5,417 nt of DNA from an uncultured Eubacteriales bacterium (GCA_900557175.1 USSL01000135.1:1-5417); one strand, 5' to 3'. Counted from the stretch's first letter, positions 1-5,417 are shown. Made by a program: numbers and translations. The notes: generated from the letters alone by a model not told the origin.

Positions 1-2303
1 CGGCCAGCGGCAGCGGCGTCGTTAATGTCAATGGTCTGAATGTCCGTTCAGGCCCATCGACATCGTCGCCTGTGATCGGTTCTGTCAACAGCGGTACGAA
101 AGTGACGATTAAAGAAAGACTCGGTGACTGGTACAAAGTGTCCGTTAAAATCGGCGGTGCAGCAAGAGACGGCTATATGTTTGCCGAATATGTGACAAGA
201 ACCGGCGGCAGTTCGGATAATTCAGGTTCAGACAATTCAGGCTCAGGCAATAACGGTTCATCAGCCGGCGGTGATCAGGGCGTTGTGAATACGGCTGCGC
301 TGAATGTGCGTTCGGGTCCGGGAACTTCCTATACAAGAATTGATTGTATCAGTAAAGGAACGGAAGTGACAATTTTATCTGAAAACAACGGCTGGTATAA
401 AGTTATTTTTAATGGCCGGACCGGTTATGTTTCACTTCCGTATATTACAAAAAAATCTGACGGCAGCAATTCAGGCGGCAATGACAGCAATACATCAATT
501 AAAAATAAGATTGGTGTTGTCAATGTATCTGCATTGAATGTGCGCTCAAAAGCAACAACAAATTCATCAATTGTGACCTGTCTTTATTCGGGAACAAAGG
601 TGACGATACAATCTTCCGCAAATGGCTGGTATAAAATTAAGACAACAGTCGGCGGAAAATCTTATTCGGGTTATGTGGCTGCCCAGTATGTGACGATTAC
701 AGGCGATGCGCCATCCGGCGGCTCAGACAATAATAATGGTTCGGGAAATAACGGCGGCTCGGACAATAACGGAAATACAGAGAAGAAGACAGGTAAAGTG
801 AATACCGCAGTTCTGAATTTCCGCTCAGGCCCATCGACATCATCATCCGTCATTGGAAGTCTTTATGCCGGTGCAGCAGTGACAATTTTATCAGAAACAA
901 ACGGCTGGTATAAGGTTGAGGCAACAGTCGGCGGAAGAACAGTGACAGGCTATGTCAGTGCCCAATATATTACAGTGACAGGTAATGCCGGCGGCTCGGA
1001 CAATAACAACGGTTCAAATAACGGCGGTTCAGATTCAGAGACTTCCGGTGATTTTGAGTCAATGATCGCAGCTTTCCCTGAAAGCTATAAGAGTGCATTA
1101 AGAAGCCTTCACAAGAAATATCCGGAATGGGTATTTAAGCCTGTAAACACAGGTCTTGACTGGAATACAGTCATTAAAGAAGAAAGTGTATTCCGTATTA
1201 ATACAACACAGACATCAATTAATGCCAATACAAACTTTGCAGATTTGTCCACGGCTTCCGGTGCTTATGACTGGAGTACAGATAAGTTTACAGTGTGTGA
1301 CGGCTCTAACTGGTATTCGGCATCACCGGATTTGATTAAATATTATATGGATCCGAGAAACTTCCTTGATGAGCGGTATATTTTCTCTTTTGAATCGCTG
1401 GCATATGATTCAGCGCATACAAAACAAGGGGTACAAAATATTTTAAACGGCACCTTTATGAAAGGCAGCTATACTGAAAAGGATCCGTCTACAGGGATAA
1501 CATCGACAAGAAGCTATGCCGATACATTTATGGAAGCCGGAAAGATTGCAGGTGCCAGCCCGTATTATCTTGCATCAAAGGCGCGTCTGGAACTTGGCGT
1601 CAACGGCAGCAATTCAAGCTCAGGTACATATTATAAGAAACCGGGTTATTATAACTTCTTTAATATCGGCGCCAGCGATGGTGCGGACGCTGTATTAAAC
1701 GGTCTGAATTTTGCGGCAAAGAATGATCCGAATTTCTATCTGCCGTGGAATACAAGGTATAAATCTATTGTCGGCGGTGCAAAATATATTGCAAATTATT
1801 TTATCAATGTCGGTCAGAATACAAACTATACACAAAAGTTTAATGTCGTATACAAGGATAAGCTTTACAGAAATCAGTATATGACAGCTGTCCACGGTGC
1901 TTCAAGCACTGCCTCCAGCGTCTATAATACATATAATAAGCTGGGTGTTTTAGACAGTAAGTTTGTTTTCTATATTCCGGTGTACAACAATATGCCGTCT
2001 GCACCGTGTGCGCGTCCGGCACATGCGGGCAATCCGAATAATTATCTGAAATCGCTGCAGTTAAACAGCGGCGGTGTGGCACTGACGCCATCTTTCAGAT
2101 ATGATAAGACGGAATATAGTGTCATTGTCGGCAGTAATGTTTCTAAAATTACAGTCAGTGCGTCACCTGTCAGCAAGTATGCAAAGGGCGTTTCAGGCAC
2201 AGGTACATACAGCTTAAAGCAGGGACAGAATAAGATTACTGTAACATGTACGGCAGGCAATGGCCAGTCAAGAAGCTATACAATTAATGTTATCCGCAAA
2301 TAG
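1..2303 (+). CDS. Secreted SH3b-repeat beta-N-acetylglucosaminidase (GH73-type), 5' truncated
   Basis: This is probably an exported peptidoglycan hydrolase that cleaves the glycan strand (endo-beta-N-acetylglucosaminidase) and is held to the wall by SH3b modules. The frame is open from base 3 through the left edge, so the true start and signal peptide lie outside. The GTG at 72 falls inside an SH3b module and is not a real start. Numbering from that GTG as residue 1, SH3b modules cover about window 18-194, residues 70-127, 148-209 and 240-303, each with a LNVRSGP/LNFRSGP-like motif, NGWYK and GYV. Asn/Gly/Ser linkers separate them. Residues 327-375 are the FPESYK...LHKKYPEWVF segment that precedes the enzyme in clostridial members. 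The GH73-like core runs to about 640; E507 in ASKARLELG is the likely catalytic acid, followed by GYYNFFNIGA and IVGGAKYIANYFI. Residues 655-743 form a cadherin-like beta-sandwich. Stop TAG is followed after 17 bases by the next gene, suggesting co-transcription. Family is firm; exact bond specificity is inferred. Confidence 0.9.
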   Translation, partial: ASGSGVVNVNGLNVRSGPSTSSPVIGSVNSGTKVTIKERLGDWYKVSVKIGGAARDGYMFAEYVTRTGGSSDNSGSDNSGSGNNGSSAGGDQGVVNTAALNVRSGPGTSYTRIDCISKGTEVTILSENNGWYKVIFNGRTGYVSLPYITKKSDGSNSGGNDSNTSIKNKIGVVNVSALNVRSKATTNSSIVTCLYSGTKVTIQSSANGWYKIKTTVGGKSYSGYVAAQYVTITGDAPSGGSDNNNGSGNNGGSDNNGNTEKKTGKVNTAVLNFRSGPSTSSSVIGSLYAGAAVTILSETNGWYKVEATVGGRTVTGYVSAQYITVTGNAGGSDNNNGSNNGGSDSETSGDFESMIAAFPESYKSALRSLHKKYPEWVFKPVNTGLDWNTVIKEESVFRINTTQTSINANTNFADLSTASGAYDWSTDKFTVCDGSNWYSASPDLIKYYMDPRNFLDERYIFSFESLAYDSAHTKQGVQNILNGTFMKGSYTEKDPSTGITSTRSYADTFMEAGKIAGASPYYLASKARLELGVNGSNSSSGTYYKKPGYYNFFNIGASDGADAVLNGLNFAAKNDPNFYLPWNTRYKSIVGGAKYIANYFINVGQNTNYTQKFNVVYKDKLYRNQYMTAVHGASSTASSVYNTYNKLGVLDSKFVFYIPVYNNMPSAPCARPAHAGNPNNYLKSLQLNSGGVALTPSFRYDKTEYSVIVGSNVSKITVSASPVSKYAKGVSGTGTYSLKQGQNKITVTCTAGNGQSRSYTINVIRK
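18..980 (+). repeat. Four SH3b modules with Asn/Gly/Ser linkers, partly duplicated at DNA level
   Basis: Four bacterial SH3 modules repeat within the hydrolase at about 18-194, 279-452, 513-698 and 789-980. Some of the similarity persists at nucleotide level. TCAGGCCCATCGACATC occurs exactly at 48-64 (module 1) and 825-841 (module 4). The stretch 366-400 (module 2) matches 879-913 (module 4) with three differences in 35 bases. GGCGGCTCGGACAATAAC occurs exactly at 753-770 and 990-1007, in two different linkers. SH3b modules of this kind usually bind peptidoglycan. More modules may lie upstream, because the window opens in a Gly/Ser linker just before module 1. Confidence 0.85.
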
Positions 2304-2320
2304 TACAGGAGGAGCGCGGG

Positions 2321-3238
2321 ATGAATAAAAAAATAGGAATCGCATTAGGTACAATCGGTGCAGTGCTTATCGGTACGCTCGGTTTTAAGATGACCTCGTC
2401 GGCTGATTCGGTCAATATTAATATTGCCGCTTCTGCGCCGGTTGTGGAGAAAGAAGAAACATTTAATATGACAATTGAGGTGTCGGGCGACGTTACGGTT
2501 CAGTCGCTTGACAGCCTTATTACCTATAATCCGGAAGTCCTTGAATTTGTATCCTGTGAGGATGACGCCGTGGCCGGCGCCTCAGGGACAATTCACATTA
2601 TTGATACGTTTGAAGAAGGGACTAAAACGGCCAGTTATGAGCTGACCTTTAAGGCCTTGGAAGTCGGTGAGAGCGATGTGACGCTTGGCGAGACGATTGT
2701 TCAGGAGTACGGTTCAGCCCGCCTGATAGACGCGGCGTCCTCACCGGTCAGCATTTCAGTTGACACAAATCAACAGGTGTCTTCAGACAGCGCATTAAGT
2801 GAGCTACTTGTTTATCCGGGCGAGTTTGATGAAAGCTTTTCGCCGGAAGTTTATGAATATCATATGACGGTCGGTGTGGAGACAGAAAATGTTGTTTTGA
2901 GCGCTGTACCTTCAGATGAAAATGCTGTTGTGACAGCAGATATTCCGGAAACACTTGTGATTGGCGAAAATAAAGCAACAATTAGTGTTAAAGCACTTTC
3001 CGGCGATGAATCTGTCTATACAGTGTATATTACAAGACTTGCAGAGAGTCTTCCGGAGGCTGCTGCTTTTTCACTGGATGATGAGACTGTGAGCGAGACA
3101 GCAGAGACGGAAAGCTTAGAAAGTTCAGAAAGTTCAGAAAGTGAAGAAACTGCTGAAACAATGGAAAGTTCAGAAAGCGAAGAAGCTGCCGAAACAATAG
3201 AAAGTGAAACAGCTGAAAATGCTGAGACAATTCAATAA
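2321..3238 (+). CDS. Secreted cohesin-like / cadherin-like beta-sandwich protein with acidic repeat tail
   Basis: This 305-residue protein of unknown role is probably displayed at or released from the cell surface. Residues 1-28 are a signal peptide: lysines at 3-4, a hydrophobic stretch at 5-22 and a plausible cleavage after Ala28 (SSA|DS). Residues 31-147 read as a cohesin-type beta-sandwich, with TYNPEVLEFVS and a SYELTFKAL strand typical of that fold. Residues 157-240 are a cadherin-like beta-sandwich (LSELLVYPG..., then YTVYITRL), the same family that ends the preceding hydrolase. Residues 241-305 are Glu/Ser/Thr/Ala-rich and contain 12-residue tandem repeats. No LPxTG motif or C-terminal membrane segment is present. 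AGGAGG at 2307-2312, eight bases before the ATG, fixes the start. The gene follows the hydrolase by 17 bases and ends just before a terminator, so it is likely the last gene of that operon. A dockerin partner is not visible here, so cellulosome-type function is not supported. Confidence 0.85.
   Translation: MNKKIGIALGTIGAVLIGTLGFKMTSSADSVNINIAASAPVVEKEETFNMTIEVSGDVTVQSLDSLITYNPEVLEFVSCEDDAVAGASGTIHIIDTFEEGTKTASYELTFKALEVGESDVTLGETIVQEYGSARLIDAASSPVSISVDTNQQVSSDSALSELLVYPGEFDESFSPEVYEYHMTVGVETENVVLSAVPSDENAVVTADIPETLVIGENKATISVKALSGDESVYTVYITRLAESLPEAAAFSLDDETVSETAETESLESSESSESEETAETMESSESEEAAETIESETAENAETIQ
3128..3235 (+). repeat. 36-bp tandem repeat encoding an acidic 12-residue unit
   Basis: Bases 3128-3163 and 3164-3199 are head-to-tail 36-bp copies differing at four positions. 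They encode ESSESEETAETM and ESSESEEAAETI. A third, degenerate block of the same length (3200-3235, ESETAENAETIQ) reaches the stop codon. The reading frame is kept across all copies, as expected for a tail that varies in length by slippage or unequal recombination. The encoded stretch is strongly acidic and probably unstructured. Confidence 0.85.
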
Positions 3239-3249
3239 TAAAATGAGTG

Positions 3250-3289
3250 ATTCAGGTGTATACAGTGATGTATGCACCTGAATATTTTT
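3250..3289 (+). terminator. Intrinsic terminator after the surface-protein operon
   Basis: A 14-bp stem pairs 3250-3263 with 3270-3283, with a single T-G wobble (3259/3274) and a 6-base loop (3264-3269). It is followed by ATTTTT, with the T-run at 3285-3289. It lies 11 bases after the stop of the cohesin-like gene and separates that operon from the ClpP-like gene. There is no long A-run upstream and no - strand gene nearby, so it is read as one-directional. Confidence 0.9.
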
Positions 3290-3325
3290 ATATACATCAT
3301 CCATACTGTTTATCAAAGGAAAATG

Positions 3326-3333
3326 AAAAGGAG
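3326..3333 (+). promoter_or_regulatory. Ribosome binding site that fixes the ClpP-like start
   Basis: AAAAGGAG ends six bases before the ATG at 3340. In-frame starts further upstream (GTG 3247, ATG 3268) lie in or at the edge of the 3250-3289 terminator and have no Shine-Dalgarno, so the protein is taken to start at 3340. Confidence 0.8.
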
Positions 3334-3339
3334 ACAGCT

Positions 3340-4044
3340 ATGGAAAATGAAGAAAAGCAGCAGGATGAAAAACAGGTCAGAGAGAGCGGACAGCTGATTC
3401 TTGACAAAAATGATGAAAGCCACCGGATTTATCTTTTGAGTATTATCGGGGAAATTGAGGGGCATGAGGCGGCGCCTTCAAATACGAAAACAACAAAATA
3501 TGAGCATATATTGCCGATGCTCGCCGCAGTGGAAGACAGCAGTGATATTGATGGTGTTCTGATTCTTTTAAATACCGTCGGCGGTGATGTGGAGGCCGGT
3601 CTTGCGATTGCAGAAATGATTGCCTCGCTAAGTAAGCCGACGGTATCTTTGGTTTTAGGCGGAAGCCACTCTATCGGAGTGCCGCTGGCTGTGTCATCAG
3701 ATTATTCTTTTATTGTTCCGAGCGGCACAATGATTGTCCATCCGGTGCGTATGAATGGCATGATTATCGGTGTTGCCCAGACGTATGAATATTTTGAAAG
3801 GATTCAGGAAAGAATTTTAAATTTTATTGTCGCCAATTCTTCGATAGAAAAGGAAAGGCTTAAGATGCTCATGCTCGATACGAGTAAGCTTGCAAAAGAT
3901 GTCGGCACTGTTTTGGACGGCAGCGAAGCGGTCAGAGAGGGGATTATTGACGCGGTCGGCGGAATTTGCGAGGCACTGAAAAAATTAAATGAAATGATTG
4001 ATAATTGCGAATCTGATTTTGACAAAGATGGAAAAATAGTGTAA
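3340..4044 (+). CDS. ClpP-like serine protease, TepA/YmfB type
   Basis: This 234-residue cytoplasmic protein of the ClpP/crotonase fold is related to Bacillus subtilis TepA/YmfB. YmfB is known from the literature as a ClpP-like protease linked to spore outgrowth and degradation of small acid-soluble spore proteins. After a hydrophilic charged N-terminus (about residues 1-27), the ClpP-like core covers about 28-210. VLILLNTVGGDVEAGLAIAE matches the oxyanion/strand region. The nucleophile is likely Ser111 in GGSHSIG and the histidine His134 in MIVHPV. LDGSEAVREGIIDAVGG is the family's C-terminal motif. The third triad residue (an Asp between about 180 and 187) cannot be assigned by eye. The start at 3340 rests on the RBS at 3326-3333; a longer 265-residue reading would begin at the terminator. 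It is first in the ClpP-like/uppP/ftsK cluster. No convincing promoter was seen in 3290-3325, although one is expected after the terminator. Confidence 0.87.
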   Translation: MENEEKQQDEKQVRESGQLILDKNDESHRIYLLSIIGEIEGHEAAPSNTKTTKYEHILPMLAAVEDSSDIDGVLILLNTVGGDVEAGLAIAEMIASLSKPTVSLVLGGSHSIGVPLAVSSDYSFIVPSGTMIVHPVRMNGMIIGVAQTYEYFERIQERILNFIVANSSIEKERLKMLMLDTSKLAKDVGTVLDGSEAVREGIIDAVGGICEALKKLNEMIDNCESDFDKDGKIV

Positions 4045-4091
4045 TATAAGGATAATAAAGTCAGCGACTGTGCGGTCTTTGATACACACAT

Positions 4092-4097
4092 AGGAGG
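4092..4097 (+). promoter_or_regulatory. Shine-Dalgarno unusually far from the uppP start
   Basis: AGGAGG stands 25 bases before the uppP ATG (4123), instead of the 7-8 bases seen at the cohesin-like gene and ftsK. An in-frame TAG at 4114-4116 rules out an earlier uppP start. A small hairpin (4101-4104 with 4108-4111, one G-T pair) lies between them and would shorten the effective distance to about 14 bases if it forms. Only the weak A/G run at 4115-4122 is closer to the ATG. Confidence 0.45.
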
Positions 4098-4122
4098 AAA
4101 GCCTTTAGGGCATTAGAAAAAG

Positions 4123-5004
4123 ATGGATTTTTTATATGCAATTTTTATGGGGATTATCCAGGGGCTGACGGAATTTCTTCCGGTCAGCAGTTCAGGTCAT
4201 TTGGCAATATTTCAGCATATTTTTGGGCTTAAAGCAGATACGGGCGTTTTGTTTGAGGCACTTTTGCATCTCGGCACGCTGGCGGCAGTATGCCTTGTTT
4301 TTTGGAAGGATGTAAAGAACCTTGTTGTTCACGGCCTTGGACTTATCGGCGATGCCTGTCTTTATGCATGGCAGTGGGTGATGTGCAAAGTACAGCATCG
4401 TCCGTTTAAAAGACGCCGCCTTGTCAATAATGCATATAGAAAATTTGCACTGCTTATTATCGTGACAAGTATACCGACAGCAATCATCGGATTTGCTCTG
4501 AAGGGTGTTATTAATGCAGCAAGCTCAGTACTTGTTATTCCGGGAATCTGTCTCGTTGTGACTGCAATTATTCTTCTGCTTGTGGACGGGCGTCCCGGCG
4601 GCAAAAAGAAAGTGAAGGCGGCAACCTACGGTAATGCGGCAGTGATTGGTATTGCCCAGGGTATTGCAACTTTGCCGGGAATTTCACGGTCAGGTTCAAC
4701 AATTGCAGCCTGCCTTTTCTTAGGTATGGACAGAAGCTTTGCTGTGCGGTATTCATTTTTGGCATCGGTACCGGCAATCGTCGGCGCCAATCTTCTCGAA
4801 ATCGGCGGCATCATCGGACAGCCGGTTTCAGCAACGCTGATCGCAAGTTATATCGTAGGTATGCTTGTGGCGGCAGTTGTTGGTTATATATGCATTAAAG
4901 TGATGATAAATATTGTGAAAAAGAGCAGATATCAGTATTTTGCTTATTACTGTGCAATCATCGGTATTATTTCGATTATCGCTTATTTCTTTTTTAATAA
5001 ATAA
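4123..5004 (+). CDS. uppP: Undecaprenyl-diphosphatase UppP (BacA family)
   Basis: This integral membrane enzyme dephosphorylates undecaprenyl diphosphate to undecaprenyl phosphate. That recycles the lipid carrier for peptidoglycan and other wall polymers, and overproduction in this family is associated with bacitracin resistance. The 293-residue length is close to the family norm of about 270-290. Both signature motifs are intact: QGLTEFLPVSSSGHL at residues 13-27 (Q13 and E17 of the Q/ExxxE motif, plus Ser22-24 and His26) and PGISRSGST at 185-193 (Arg189, Ser190). HLGTLAAVCLVFWKD at 49-63 is also typical. Several hydrophobic segments follow, ending in a membrane helix and a short lysine tail. 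A basic loop at residues 89-106 (QHRPFKRRR...) is slightly longer than I expect. An in-frame TAG two codons upstream makes ATG 4123 the first possible start. It lies 78 bases after the ClpP-like gene and four bases before a terminator stem. Confidence 0.96.
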   Translation: MDFLYAIFMGIIQGLTEFLPVSSSGHLAIFQHIFGLKADTGVLFEALLHLGTLAAVCLVFWKDVKNLVVHGLGLIGDACLYAWQWVMCKVQHRPFKRRRLVNNAYRKFALLIIVTSIPTAIIGFALKGVINAASSVLVIPGICLVVTAIILLLVDGRPGGKKKVKAATYGNAAVIGIAQGIATLPGISRSGSTIAACLFLGMDRSFAVRYSFLASVPAIVGANLLEIGGIIGQPVSATLIASYIVGMLVAAVVGYICIKVMINIVKKSRYQYFAYYCAIIGIISIIAYFFFNK

Positions 5005-5007
5005 CAG

Positions 5008-5053
5008 CATCGGTGTACAGGAGGTGAGGATGCCTTTGTACACCGATGTTTTT
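5008..5053 (+). terminator. Intrinsic terminator / possible attenuator between uppP and ftsK
   Basis: A perfect 12-bp stem pairs 5008-5019 with 5037-5048, with a 17-base loop at 5020-5036 and a T5 run at 5049-5053. The stem starts three bases after the uppP stop (5002-5004), so a ribosome finishing uppP would cover much of the 5' arm. The loop holds a strong Shine-Dalgarno and an ATG. No promoter is visible between the T-run and the ftsK RBS, so ftsK expression may depend on read-through. Confidence 0.85.
5019..5029 (+). promoter_or_regulatory. Near-perfect Shine-Dalgarno inside the terminator loop
   Basis: AGGAGGTGA at 5019-5027 matches nine bases of the 16S rRNA anti-Shine-Dalgarno complement. 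GGAGG ends five bases before ATG 5030. All but its first base lie in the single-stranded loop of the 5008-5053 hairpin, where a ribosome could reach them. Confidence 0.5.
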
Positions 5054-5074
5054 GGTGACAGCAATCAAAGTTAG
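5030..5074 (+). CDS. Candidate 14-codon leader peptide ahead of ftsK
   Basis: The mini-ORF reads MPLYTDVFGDSNQS followed by TAG. It begins in the terminator loop behind a strong Shine-Dalgarno, crosses the 3' arm and U-tract, and stops one base before the AGGAGG of ftsK (5076-5081). If translated, its ribosomes would keep the terminator hairpin open and would end next to the ftsK ribosome binding site, coupling the two. The first codons overlap bases constrained by the stem, so the peptide itself may not matter. In Bacillus a small ylzJ gene sits between the ClpP-like gene and spoIIIE; as I recall, YlzJ-like proteins start with an LYT-containing sequence, so a decayed remnant is possible but unproven. 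It may also be chance. Confidence 0.3.
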   Translation: MPLYTDVFGDSNQS

Positions 5075-5088
5075 TAGGAGGAATATTC

Positions 5089-5401
5089 ATGGCTTCCAGT
5101 CAGAACACAAAAACAACAGCTCAAAAGAAGAAGCCTGCAGCAAAAACATCCCGCACCCAGACATCAAAGACATCGTCGGGACGGCGCAGGACAACCGGAA
5201 AGACAGCGGCTTCAAAGAAGACGGCTGCTCAAAGAAAAACAGCATCTTCTTCGGGAAAGACAAGAGGAAGAATGTCAGAATATGAAAAGAAACAGATGAT
5301 TAAGCAAAAAAGCGGGATGTATGATGAAATCAAGCTTTTGACAGCGCTTGTTGCATCGATTGTAATGCTTATAAGTACTTTGGGCTTTGGCGGCGTTGTC
5401 G
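5089..5401 (+). CDS. ftsK: FtsK/SpoIIIE DNA translocase, N-terminus only (3' truncated)
   Basis: This is the start of a probable septal DNA translocase, which pumps chromosomal DNA through the closing division or sporulation septum. About 104 genomic codons are present. Residues 1-61 have 18 Lys/Arg and no Asp/Glu, rich in Thr, Ser and Ala. Residues 62-80 are charged (MSEYEKKQMIKQKSG...). Residues 81-104 start the first membrane helix (LLTALVASIVMLISTLGFGG), resembling FtsK N-termini of Clostridia. The ATPase and gamma domains lie beyond the window, so the call rests on the helix pattern and the ClpP-like/ftsK neighbourhood. AGGAGG at 5076-5081, seven bases upstream, supports ATG 5089. Met62 (5272), preceded by a weaker AGAGGAAG, is an alternative internal start. 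The apparent residues EIGRA after Val104 come from adapter sequence (5402 onward), not the genome. Confidence 0.75.
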
Positions 5402-5417
5402 AGATCGGAAGAGCGTC
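5402..5417. other. Illumina adapter contamination at the contig end
   Basis: The last 16 bases, AGATCGGAAGAGCGTC, equal the first 16 bases of the TruSeq read-through adapter (the variant with GCGTC rather than GCACAC after AGATCGGAAGA). The match sits exactly at the window end, as expected when an untrimmed read end is carried into an assembly. Base 5401 (G) could be genomic or not. These bases should be masked and not translated. Confidence 0.95.

Noticed and set aside
72..74. GTG 72 as the start of the glucosaminidase
   Set aside because: The frame is open to the left edge and the codon lies within a complete SH3b module; there is no signal peptide or Shine-Dalgarno.
3030..3230. - strand ORF rich in Phe/Leu opposite the acidic tail
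   Set aside because: Its composition is the antisense of the Glu/Ser repeats; no ribosome binding site or recognisable domain.
3243..3281. Mini-ORF (MSDSGVYSDVCT) crossing the first terminator, similar in layout to the one before ftsK
   Set aside because: No Shine-Dalgarno precedes its ATG, and it ends far from the next ribosome binding site.
3279..3307. Possible promoter for the ClpP-like gene with -10 CATACT at 3302-3307
   Set aside because: Only four of six bases match the -10 consensus and no acceptable -35 lies at the right distance.
3247..3339. 31-codon upstream extension of the ClpP-like gene starting at GTG 3247
   Set aside because: It begins at the edge of the terminator hairpin, lacks a Shine-Dalgarno, and does not resemble the family; ATG 3340 has a good one.
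4057..4080. Possible terminator hairpin (AAAG...CTTT) after the ClpP-like gene
   Set aside because: Only about four A/T-rich pairs with a large loop and no U-tract; too weak to call.
5046..5285. 79-codon + strand ORF overlapping the ftsK start
   Set aside because: No ribosome binding site; it is a frame shadow of the basic FtsK N-terminus, which has a strong one.

Overview
The window looks like one end-to-end contig fragment from a Gram-positive, low-to-mid GC anaerobe of the Clostridia, most likely Lachnospiraceae. The grounds are the protein families and their order, strong AGGAGG ribosome binding sites, and the sub-family of SH3b/glucosaminidase surface protein. No rRNA or other taxonomic marker is present, so the family-level placement is inference. 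All genes are on the + strand and both outer genes are cut by the window edges.

Bases 1-3238 hold a two-gene cell-surface unit. The first gene is a 5'-truncated secreted peptidoglycan hydrolase: four SH3b modules joined by Asn/Gly/Ser linkers, then a GH73-type glucosaminidase, then a cadherin-like beta-sandwich. Seventeen bases later comes a secreted protein with a cohesin-like domain, a second cadherin-like beta-sandwich and an acidic 12-residue tandem-repeat tail. A strong intrinsic terminator at 3250-3289 closes this unit.

Bases 3340-5401 hold a second unit of conserved cell-envelope and chromosome genes: a ClpP-like serine protease (TepA/YmfB type), undecaprenyl-diphosphatase (uppP), and the first ~104 codons of an FtsK/SpoIIIE DNA translocase. 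ClpP-like protease next to ftsK/spoIIIE resembles the ymfB-ylzJ-spoIIIE neighbourhood of Bacillus subtilis. Here uppP lies between them and no full ylzJ-like gene is seen.

Two points deserve attention. (1) The last 16 bases (5402-5417) are an exact match to the start of the Illumina TruSeq adapter read-through sequence, so the end of the contig and the last apparent FtsK codons are artefact. (2) The terminator between uppP and ftsK carries, in its loop, a near-perfect Shine-Dalgarno and an ATG. These open a 14-codon mini-ORF that runs through the terminator's 3' arm and U-tract and stops one base before the ftsK ribosome binding site. That layout would suit a translation-controlled attenuator for ftsK. 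This is a hypothesis from layout only.

I saw no tRNA, rRNA, CRISPR array, insertion sequence, phage gene or - strand gene. No stretch over 300 bases lacks a gene.
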